DNA of 64,000 bases, from assembly GCF_011074885.1 (NCBI RefSeq), contig NC_054684.1:248001-312000 (forward strand), read 5' to 3'. Origin of the DNA: Brettanomyces bruxellensis. Lineage: Eukaryota; Ascomycota; Pichiomycetes; Pichiales; Pichiaceae. The notes beneath the pieces are model-generated. The model saw nothing but the letters and a program-made list of their open reading frames with translations, was not told where the DNA came from and made no database searches. Both the position numbers and the translations under genes were made by a program. Below are positions 56,765-64,000 of this stretch, one piece after another (position 1 is the stretch's first letter; every line of letters begins with the position of its first letter).

Positions 56765-57595
56765 GCATAAAATTTCCATGTTTTATAATGTATATTATTT
56801 TTCTACATTCATTCCATAATAGTCGGCGACTTATTGAGAAATGTATTCCCGGTAACATGATTGAAAAATGCGTATCAGCTTTTTGATCTTTGAGCAAGCA
56901 CCAACGTGCTTTTATTTTTTTTTTTTTTTTTTTGGACAGATTAATCCTGTCCGGCACGTAAGGCGATCTTCGAGAAAGCAAAACAATGGTAGAATCATAT
57001 TTATTGCCAAATTGGGTGTGAATGCAAGGCTTAGTGATATCTGAAACACCCGGACGACAAACTTGTGCACCAGGATGGCTCCAAAAAAAATAGATCACCC
57101 GAATTATTAGTACGAACAATTTAGAATAATGCATCCCTGCTGTACGCCCAATTTTTTTTCTGCACGAGCTACACATAAATTTTGAACGGAGGATGCTTGT
57201 CAGATAAGTTTAATCACTTCCATCTACTTGAAACTATATCGATGTCGTCTTTTCTCGGGTCAAATTTTAATTATAAGTTATTTTTGCATAGCTCCTTTTC
57301 ATTTCTTTTAATTTTGTGCAATCAACCAACAGAATTCTGATATATTCATCATCTTTTCTAGTATCATCACTATCCGTCATTAAACATATTTGTGATCAAT
57401 CACTTTTTTTTCATCTGTTACATACTTGAAGTGGAACAGTAACACCAGCCAATTAGGCACGACTTCTACTGTGTCTTTTTATTTTGTTGTTGTATTGTTG
57501 TTTCTGTTTTTGTCTTTATTACTTGCTTGGCAGGTTTAATCGTTCATTATAAGGGCCACGTTATATTTCATCTATTCATTTTATAAACACTTGAG
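56765..57595. promoter_or_regulatory. HSH155 3' region and STE4 promoter
   Basis: These 831 bases include a run of 19 T at 56915-56933. A minus-strand open frame (56691-57176) overlaps the HSH155 end and includes the T-run as polylysine; I do not accept it. No perfect pheromone response element (TGAAACA) was found; TTGAAACTA near 57228 is one base off. Confidence 0.45.
56915..56933. repeat. T19 homopolymer
   Basis: Nineteen consecutive T lie about 150 bases beyond the HSH155 stop. It could form part of a terminator or a nucleosome-excluding tract, and its length is likely to vary between isolates. Confidence 0.85.
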
Positions 57596-58864
57596 ATGGA
57601 CTCCCAAGCTGTTGCACAACAAATGGAAATTTCAAAACTGCTGAATAAGCAGATAAATGTCGCTCAAATGGAGTGCAAAAACCTAACCATACAGCTCTCC
57701 AGAATAAAGCAAAATGGCAGGGATGCTACCTTACAATCACTGGCCAATAACTGTGGTCAATCATTGAGTGCGGTTAATCTCCGGAGGTATCGTACTTTGA
57801 AGGGACATTTTGATAAGGTTGCTGATATTGCATGGCTCCCTGATGGAAGGCACATTGTTAGCGCGTCGCAAGATGGCTTTCTTCTCGTCTGGGATTCAAC
57901 AAACGGGTTCAAAAAAGAATTAATTGAACTGGATGACCCATGGGTAATGTGCTGTGACGTTTCACATGATGGGAGACTTGTTGCCACCGGTGGGTTGGAA
58001 AATGCCTGCATAGTTTATAAGATGTCGGTTAAGGGGACTGGCCCACAGCAGCAGTCTCCATTAGGAGCAGATGGAAGCAGGAAAAGCTCTTTGCTATCAG
58101 TCTTCAAAGGTCATAAAGAGTATATATCGGGACTTTCATTTCTTGCCGGTTCATCTTCGCAAATTGTTACTTGTTCCGGTGATCGCTCTTCCATACTATG
58201 GGACACAACAAAAGGAGGAAAAGTTTCAACATTTTATGGGCATTTGGGAGACGTGTTATCATTATCACCTAATCCGACAGATCCCAACATATTTGTGACA
58301 TGCTCGTGTGATCGTAGGGCACTCCTTTGGGATAAAAGATCGCCTGTAAGTGTTCGTCGGTATGTATCAGCAGATAATTGCGATGCATCCGTTGTGCGAT
58401 TTTTCCCCGATGGTCATAGCTTTGCCTGTGGTTCGGATGATGGCACGATCAAGCTTTTTGACTTACGTTCGGATGGAGATATTGCGACATATGGTATTGA
58501 GAATGTTAGACAATATGCTATGCACAATAACATAGCTCCAATATCAATGTCACCAAAGTCATTTTCTTCCAATGAAGAGGCAAAAATAGCGATGGGCTCG
58601 ATAGCCGGATCTATGGAATCGTCGCTCGAATCTTCCATTGATAATCCAGGTGTTATATCGATGTCCTTCAGTAAGAGTGGCCGTTTGATGTTAACATCAT
58701 ATGCGGAGTATAGTAGTGTGATGATCACAGATACTATAACAGGACAAATTCTTGGCTCCATGGGTGGTCATTCGGATGTTGTCAGTAGTATATGTGTTTC
58801 TGAGGATGGACTTGGGGTTGCAACTGGAAGCAGGGATTACACAGTTAACATATGGTCGGTATAG
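57596..58864 (+). CDS. STE4: G protein beta subunit Ste4
   Basis: This 422-residue WD40 protein has an N-terminal coiled coil (about 8-45) that pairs with the gamma subunit Ste18, then seven WD40 blades (about 65-422). The first is LKGHFDKVADIAWLPDGRHI. The last is LGSMGGHSDVVSSICVSEDG with the end YTVNIWSV. Between the fifth and sixth blades there is a Ser/Asn-rich insert (about 308-350), at the place where S. cerevisiae Ste4 (423 residues) has its phosphorylated insert. Freed beta-gamma activates the mating MAPK cascade through Ste5, Ste20 and Far1. The gene therefore implies a mating-competent lineage. Confidence 0.93.
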   Translation: MDSQAVAQQMEISKLLNKQINVAQMECKNLTIQLSRIKQNGRDATLQSLANNCGQSLSAVNLRRYRTLKGHFDKVADIAWLPDGRHIVSASQDGFLLVWDSTNGFKKELIELDDPWVMCCDVSHDGRLVATGGLENACIVYKMSVKGTGPQQQSPLGADGSRKSSLLSVFKGHKEYISGLSFLAGSSSQIVTCSGDRSSILWDTTKGGKVSTFYGHLGDVLSLSPNPTDPNIFVTCSCDRRALLWDKRSPVSVRRYVSADNCDASVVRFFPDGHSFACGSDDGTIKLFDLRSDGDIATYGIENVRQYAMHNNIAPISMSPKSFSSNEEAKIAMGSIAGSMESSLESSIDNPGVISMSFSKSGRLMLTSYAEYSSVMITDTITGQILGSMGGHSDVVSSICVSEDGLGVATGSRDYTVNIWSV

Positions 58865-59274
58865 TTGATGGAATACAGTCTTTTTATCTATAACCGGATT
58901 TCTTTTCTCTCAAAGTGTTTACGTCCTTGTGAAGTCGGCTGCAGTATGTGTCTCGATGAATTGTTCGTTATGCTGCACTATTTCAATAATTGTAATGTAC
59001 AATTTATTATGTTATATAGAATAGGGTTTTAAAAAAGTAATTTTAAAAAAAAAGAATAGAAACAAAAATAAAACTTTGCGCCTCCCGGCATAAAAGGCTA
59101 CTTTGCTCATTGAAATATCTTCAAGATACGACTAAAAAGCATCGTCAACAAGAATGCACCGATGAAATGATGATGTCTCAAGTCATGTTACAGTACTAAA
59201 GAAAAAGAAACGGAAAAAAGAACAACCCATTAACCATAAATTGGAAATAGGAGAATTTGTAAAAAAAGAAGTAC
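58865..59274. other. Convergent intergenic region
   Basis: Between the STE4 and TAF14 stops. AT-rich with an A-run at about 59047-59055. No RNA or coding gene was recognised. Confidence 0.45.
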
Positions 59275-59997
59275 TTACTCAGCTCTTTTCTTCACATAAT
59301 CCCAAAGACTCTTTAACAACGTATCTGGAAGCGTGTAGAGGTCCATTGTAAATTCTCCCTTTTCCACATCATTTTTTATGTTCATTTCGGCTGTCCTGTT
59401 ATCGTTAACCATCTGCACGACACCTAGTAGATCATCCTCATTCAGCTTGGTCAAATAGTCCGCCATTCTTTCTAAATCAACGCCTGCCTTTGAAGCACCT
59501 GTCTTCATCTTTTTCACACTCCGTGCGTCAGCAGAGCTAGCACTTCTCCGTTTATTTGTCATTGGTTCATTTGGATTAAAGTTAGGAACCGGTCCTGATT
59601 TCAGCAATTCTTTTAAAAGAGGGGATTTGTTTGAATTAACTGTAATAACTTGATCAACAACGTATTTCTCTTTCATAAAATTAAGGTCATGATTCAGCTT
59701 TTTCTCCCCGCCTTTGTCCTTCAAAGTAAGGGTAATGGGAATATCAAATCCACCCCATCCCTTTTCCTCAATTCTAAATGGTGGCTTTTTAAAACTTCTT
59801 ACTGGGTTCGCAAATGTAGGATGAAGGTGATATGTAACCTTATCAAAAAGGGTTGCAGGCACCTCTTTACCTTTATCATCCACCAAGCATATCTCTATTG
59901 ACCAACCTCTCATGGGAAAGCCCTCCTGTACAGGAGCGACGTCCTTCAGAACGTGTTGCGTTGTTGTGATTCTTACAGTTCTTCTGACTTCAACCAT
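59275..59997 (-). CDS. TAF14: YEATS-domain protein Taf14
   Basis: This 240-residue protein has a YEATS domain (about 5-138). It carries WSIEICLVDDKGKEVPATLFDKVTYHLH and the acyl-lysine pocket strand PPFRIEEKGWGGFDIPI. A basic linker (about 150-172) is followed by an extra-terminal-like domain (about 175-240), which ends in LLKSLWDYVKKRAE. The ending matches S. cerevisiae Taf14 (244 residues) and separates it from Yaf9. Taf14 is shared by TFIID, TFIIF, SWI/SNF, INO80 and NuA3 and reads acylated H3K9. S. cerevisiae TAF14 has an intron near its start; here the frame is uninterrupted from the ATG. Confidence 0.93.
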   Translation of the reverse strand: MVEVRRTVRITTTQHVLKDVAPVQEGFPMRGWSIEICLVDDKGKEVPATLFDKVTYHLHPTFANPVRSFKKPPFRIEEKGWGGFDIPITLTLKDKGGEKKLNHDLNFMKEKYVVDQVITVNSNKSPLLKELLKSGPVPNFNPNEPMTNKRRSASSADARSVKKMKTGASKAGVDLERMADYLTKLNEDDLLGVVQMVNDNRTAEMNIKNDVEKGEFTMDLYTLPDTLLKSLWDYVKKRAE

Positions 59998-60653
59998 TAT
60001 AAGTTATGTCCTTCTATATAAACTTCTGGTGAGCACACTTTTCTCCTTGATCTATCGGGTTGGGTCTTCAGGCTTCTTTTTTTACAGCATTACCTATCCT
60101 ACATTTAGTGAACCGAAAAGCCCCCACGGTATAACAGCATTTTTTTTCGTCATTCAAATGTTGTTATTCTCTTCCACCTGACATTAGCAAAAATTTTTTT
60201 TCTTCCTCTTCCACCGAAGTAATAATGCCTATGATAGGCACCTAATTTCACTTTTTTTTTCGTTTCATTCCCCCTCACCCTCTCTTCAAAGCCGAATTAC
60301 AATCACCACTTTTTGCTTTTTTCTCCGAACTCAGTTTCCTGTTTTAAAATTAATAATAATCGGAGCAGAGACACTAGATTCGATAGCCCTGCCTAGACGT
60401 CTTGGGTCCAATTAGATCTAATGCGTAATATACTTATTAAAATATACAAATTATCTTATTAAATTAAGCTTCATCCGCATAATGCCACTATCATACTCTT
60501 TACTATTCAAGCGATATATCCAAACTATTACGTTCTTTATTGGATGCATATATCTTCATTATTAGTTAGCAATGTTATAAATTAGATCGATTCAGAGTTA
60601 AATGAGGCACTGGTGTTATTTTACCCGTCAACTAGTGTTCGGGCCCTAGGATT
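59998..60653. promoter_or_regulatory. TAF14 promoter and 3' region of the wall-type gene
   Basis: These 656 bases are T-rich near TAF14 (runs at about 60194-60203 and 60253-60261). No other gene or specific element was recognised. Confidence 0.45.
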
Positions 60654-61574
60654 TCAAAGGGCCAATGTGAAAAGTAAAAATGAAAATGGGAAAATGTAAA
60701 TGCCGATATCCCATATAAAATTGGTAGCAAACTTGTTTGCATTTGCTCCATTACTAAAATCAAACTCTGAATCCGGAAGATGATCATACGAAATGGATGT
60801 GGTCATGTTATAATATTCCCGGAATTGATTAGAGGTATCATAATTATCAAAGGAATTAGAGTTGTTATGATCTTTCTGATATCCAACATTATCAACATCA
60901 TTTCCTATGTATAAGCTATCCTTATATTGATCATGAGCATAGGATGACTGCACAGTATTCCACTCTTGATTCTGATCAACGCTGCCAAATTCTATTTTAT
61001 TTGCAGAAGATATTGTACTGCCTTCTAGATCGGATGATCCAAAATTATCAGAGATATCTTCAGTGCTAGCCTGATGTAATGGTTTTATGGCTGATGATAG
61101 AATGTTTGGCTTATCAGTAGTGTCGAAATATATACCTCCGTTCGTCGAAGTTGAGAGAAAGCTGTATTTTGCAACATTATTTATGTTGCTTGACGACACG
61201 GTATTTGTATTAAGTGTACTCGGGCTAACTGTGGACTTTCTTGCACTCTCGGTAGTTGTGGCAATCGTATCATTAATTAAATATCTCCCTTTTGTGGTTG
61301 TTATTTTGTGACCACTTTGTGGATGGCTTGATCCAATGGAAGTTCGGCTCCCATAATTAAACTGTACGGTTTTTGTAACGGTAATAAAAATGGTTGTGGG
61401 TTCCAACGTAATATACACAATTGATTTATTGCTGGTACTTTGAATTGAAGTATTGTAATTCTTTAAGAAATCCTCATCTTTCACAATGTCAAAGTTAAAG
61501 CCTTCCACTTTTTTATTATAGCAGTTTGCAAGCGTGATCAAACCACTGAAAATGATCGCAGAGAGAAACTTCAT
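60654..61574 (-). CDS. Unrecognised secreted Ser/Thr/Asn-rich protein, probably GPI-anchored
   Basis: I start at the ATG at 61574 (306 residues), because the longer frame opens with TTG. A signal peptide is clear (MKFLSAIIFSGLITLANC). The segment IVYITLEPTTIFITVTKTVQF (about 51-71) has the Thr/Val strand pattern common in yeast wall proteins. The centre is rich in Ser, Thr and Asn with N-glycosylation sequons (NTS, NKS, NDT, NMT). Tyr and Asp are more frequent than in classic mannoproteins. A hydrophobic C-terminal segment (FIWDIGIYIFPFSFLLFTLAL) after small residues (NGANAN) fits GPI attachment. I know no homologue. It lies between TAF14 and an aldo-keto reductase. Confidence 0.65.
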   Translation of the reverse strand: MKFLSAIIFSGLITLANCYNKKVEGFNFDIVKDEDFLKNYNTSIQSTSNKSIVYITLEPTTIFITVTKTVQFNYGSRTSIGSSHPQSGHKITTTKGRYLINDTIATTTESARKSTVSPSTLNTNTVSSSNINNVAKYSFLSTSTNGGIYFDTTDKPNILSSAIKPLHQASTEDISDNFGSSDLEGSTISSANKIEFGSVDQNQEWNTVQSSYAHDQYKDSLYIGNDVDNVGYQKDHNNSNSFDNYDTSNQFREYYNMTTSISYDHLPDSEFDFSNGANANKFATNFIWDIGIYIFPFSFLLFTLAL

Positions 61575-62275
61575 TTTTTGTAATAATATTAAATTATTTT
61601 TTTCGTTCACTCGTTGGAAATAAAGCAACGATAAAACATTATAATGTTCAAGTGATACCAATGAAGTTGATTAACATATTCGTTTATTTTATAGCCATAA
61701 CAAACAAGGGAAGGACTACCAATAATTTTTTAACGTTAGATTAAGCGCCGATGTGAAAATCCTGCTACTCGATTGCCATTTTAAGAATCCAAAATAGGGC
61801 GACAACAATATTTTGGCCTCACTAAAGTGAGCTAAATGCCGGTGACTGTTCGCCCAATTTATTGCTAATTAACATCGAACTATCCGGAATATTCAATACA
61901 TACGAACAACTTTACTTCATGATCATAAATCAATTAATCAATAATATATTGTTCTAAATTGAATTTGCAAACCGCACTCTATCATTTTATTGTTTAATTG
62001 AATGGGGTTGTTCGCAAACACTTAATGGTACACAGAGCCCCCCCCACCTATTAATCAAAGAATTGTTTGCAGTATTTTGCTTGCTCCACAGTTTGCCTCA
62101 TTTTTTTGTTCCATTTTATTCTTCCGAAGAAAGCAAAGTTTGTAAACCCGTAAATTAAAATAATATGATTATAAAAGTGATAAGAGTTTCCATGCGTTCG
62201 CCTAACAGTTTCATTCAGTGTATAAGTATAAGATTTGAGGACTAGTTAAGATAATAAACAAATATTGAGTATAAA
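61575..62275. promoter_or_regulatory. Divergent promoter of the wall-type gene and the aldo-keto reductase
   Basis: These 701 bases include a run of eight C within GAGCCCCCCCCACC (about 62035-62048), roughly 230 bases before the reductase ATG, which is striking in AT-rich sequence. Such C/G blocks can serve Msn2/4, Adr1 or Mig1-type zinc fingers. Confidence 0.5.
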
Positions 62276-63154
62276 ATGGTGTCTGTTCCTGAAGTGAATT
62301 TGAACTCTGGTAAAGTGATTCCTACCATTGGATTAGGTTTCTGGCTTACCCCTGAAGATCAGGCTGCAAACATTGCCTACGAAGGACTCAATGCCGGATA
62401 CAGGCTATTGGATTCAGCCAGAATTTACAAAAATGAGCAGGGTGTCATTAATGGTATTGCAAGGTGGCTTGCTGAAGATCCAGAACATCGTCATCGGGGA
62501 GATGTTTTTTATACCACAAAAATTTATGACACTGAACATGGTTACAGTGAGACGAAAGCGGCTTTGAATAATTCAATTGAAAAGGCCAAAAAAATTGGAT
62601 ACATTGATTTAGTTTTGGTTCACTCTCCACAATCAAATTATGAGAAGAGGCATGGAACTTGGATGGCATTACAAGAAGCTGTTGACAGCGGTAAGGTTAA
62701 GAGTATCGGTGTTTCCAATTATGGAATAAAGCACATTAAAGAACTCTTGGCATATCCGGACTTGAAGTTTAAGCCTGTAATCAATCAATTGGAGTTGCAT
62801 CCATGGTTGACCAGAACAAAGCTAGTTGAATTCAGTAAGTCTCAGGGCATTGCGATTGAAGCATACTCACCTTTGACTCATGGAAAGAGGCTGAACGACC
62901 CAGACTTGGTTAGATTGGGAAAGAAGTATTCAAAGTCTCCAGCACAGATTTTAATCCGGTGGTCTTTGGACAAAGGCTTCATTCCACTTCCAAAGACGGT
63001 TCACACCGCACGCCTTGCGTCAAATTTAGATGTGTTTGACTTCAATCTAACAAATGATGAAGTGAAATTGTTAGATCAGAAAGACGAGGATTTGAAGTTC
63101 TGCTGGGATCCTACAGTTTATCCTTTGGATAACGAGAAAAGAAAGGATGCTTAA
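62276..63154 (+). CDS. NADPH-dependent aldo-keto reductase (YJR096W-like)
   Basis: This 292-residue protein fits the AKR TIM barrel. The catalytic tetrad is visible: Asp and Tyr in LLDSARIYKNE (about 47-57), Lys in YTTKIYD (about 84), and His in LVLVHSPQ (about 117). The cofactor-binding segment IPLPKTVHTARLASNL (about 238-253) is typical. GVSNYGIKHIKELL and INQLELHPWL are close to S. cerevisiae YJR096W (282 residues), a xylose and arabinose reductase with broad aldehyde substrates. Substrate cannot be read from sequence. Unlike most AKRs, the motif is DSARIY rather than DTAxxY, a conservative Thr-to-Ser change. Confidence 0.88.
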   Translation: MVSVPEVNLNSGKVIPTIGLGFWLTPEDQAANIAYEGLNAGYRLLDSARIYKNEQGVINGIARWLAEDPEHRHRGDVFYTTKIYDTEHGYSETKAALNNSIEKAKKIGYIDLVLVHSPQSNYEKRHGTWMALQEAVDSGKVKSIGVSNYGIKHIKELLAYPDLKFKPVINQLELHPWLTRTKLVEFSKSQGIAIEAYSPLTHGKRLNDPDLVRLGKKYSKSPAQILIRWSLDKGFIPLPKTVHTARLASNLDVFDFNLTNDEVKLLDQKDEDLKFCWDPTVYPLDNEKRKDA

Positions 63155-63731
63155 GCTTTTAATTATATATATACATATATATCTAACTATTTACAGAGAA
63201 GGTACTGATTATAAAGTATGCACATGTTACTGCTTTGACATAAAGAATGTGGGAAAATCATGTAGAGAAAAGCTCTGTAACTAGGCATTTGAAGATTTTG
63301 CAAGATATTGATGACTCAAACGAAATCATATTTACCAAAGAGGAACCAGGATAAGATACAATGCAATGAAAAGAATGCTATTCTCCTTCATATTATTGCA
63401 TCCAAAAATCGTGCCGATTCATTGTAGATAAAACTCTTTTTATGCTCACAATTCCTCGAATATTGATAACAGGAAGGTAATATTGTACTTCAATTTTTAA
63501 ATCAATAACATTTCTAATCAAGTCTGCAAACAACAAATTAAGCATTTCCTTTAGGGCCATACTTATTCTAATAATGAAAATACAAATCGTGCAAGACATG
63601 TGAGATAGAAGTGTCGGACGTATGAGAATATTACCGAGTATTAGGCAATATATTATTATATGTCATTAGATTTATTTGTTTTGAGAGAGTGAAAGAAGGA
63701 AATTCATTTTTTATGGTGACACATACACAAT
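63155..63731. other. Intergenic region between the reductase and the LTR
   Basis: These 577 bases begin with a TA-rich 3' element (about 63163-63182). The minus-strand frame at 63393-63599 shows no conserved features. No tRNA gene was found, although such genes are common neighbours of yeast LTR insertions. Confidence 0.45.
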
Positions 63732-64000
63732 TGTTAGAATGTTAAAGGCATTAACATTATCACACATACCACTTGGTACATTTATATCCACCCACTTAGG
63801 TAACCGACCTTACAATTGTCTGAATCTCCCCGACTGCTAGGTTCTTATTAGTTCTATTAAAGAAGGAGTTTGATAGCTGAAGCCCGGGAGTAACTCATAA
63901 GGTCTCTCTTAACTCCGACACTACATCTATATAAAGTGAAGATATTCCCTTTGGTATATCGTTATACATACTCTTTATTATATACTACAATAAATATCGA
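63732..64000 (+). mobile_element. Probable Ty-type LTR, cut by the right edge
   Basis: The sequence changes character at TGTTAGAATG (63732), the classic 5' start of Ty1/copia-type yeast LTRs (TGTTRGAAT). About 200 bases later there is a TATATAAA box (63928-63935), followed by the A/T-rich sequence expected of an LTR promoter and R region. The preceding five bases (ACAAT, 63727-63731) would be the target-site duplication. Whether this is a solo LTR or the left end of a full element cannot be seen. A pericentromeric or unrelated promoter is possible. Confidence 0.5.

Noticed and set aside
56691..57176. 161-codon minus-strand open frame
   Set aside because: It overlaps the 3' end of HSH155, runs through the T19 tract as polylysine and shows no conserved motif.
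57220..57235. Pheromone response element before STE4
   Set aside because: TTGAAACTA differs by one base from TGAAACA and is single; not enough to call.

Overview
The window is a gene-dense stretch of nuclear chromosome from a budding yeast (Saccharomycotina). It is AT-rich, intron-poor and has no operons. Almost every gene has a recognisable Saccharomyces cerevisiae counterpart, and I see no spliced gene, tRNA, rRNA or CRISPR. CUG codons fall at conserved leucine positions in ERG13, RAD2 and STE4, so the species reads CUG as leucine and is not a CUG-Ser or CUG-Ala yeast. A Pichiaceae-type or other early-branching CUG-Leu yeast fits, but I cannot name the species.

Layout, left to right. 1-11410: two UBR-family ubiquitin ligases head to head, UBR1-like (runs off the left edge) and UBR2-like. 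12360-17685: a small Ccw12-like GPI wall protein, a Pin2-like membrane protein, the ribosome-biogenesis helicase DBP3 and the wall transglycosylase CRH1. 18371-24441: a CSC1/OSCA-family channel, OXR1 and an MNN1-type mannosyltransferase. 25319-32313: VTC4 (polyphosphate synthesis), MMM1 (ER-mitochondria tether), ELP5/IKI1 (Elongator) and a GAP1-type amino acid permease. 33711-40241: an unknown gene, RAD2 (nucleotide excision repair), YCH1 and PCT1 (phosphatidylcholine synthesis). 41085-48103: APL6 (AP-3), TIM13, a PPR-like mitochondrial protein and an ECL1-like gene. 49539-58864: ERG13 (HMG-CoA synthase), ROT1 with a large Ala/Thr repeat, HSH155/SF3B1 and STE4 (G-beta). 59275-63154: TAF14, an unknown secreted Ser/Thr-rich wall-type protein and an aldo-keto reductase. 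63732-64000: the start of what looks like a retrotransposon LTR, cut by the right edge.

The genes do not form one pathway. Two themes recur: cell wall and secretory glycosylation (CCW12-like, CRH1, MNN1, ROT1, 60654-61574), and a set whose S. cerevisiae counterparts lie on the right arm of chromosome VII (UBR1, CRH1, PCT1, YCH1, RAD2, APL6, TIM13, ECL1), which suggests an ancestral linkage group. Promoters carry readable sites: CACGTG before VTC4, ACGCGT before RAD2, and a Cbf1/Met31/Gcn4-like set before the ECL1-like gene.

I found no clearly new multi-gene system. The strongest unusual signals are the divergent UBR pair, the 30-residue higher-order repeat inserted into ROT1, the 10-residue TPPR repeat in HSH155, the sulfur-type promoter of an ECL1-like gene that lacks an expected cysteine, the perfect hairpin just after the CCW12-like stop codon, and the edge LTR. 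Several start codons were moved to the first in-frame ATG, because the longest open frames begin at TTG or GTG, which yeast rarely uses.
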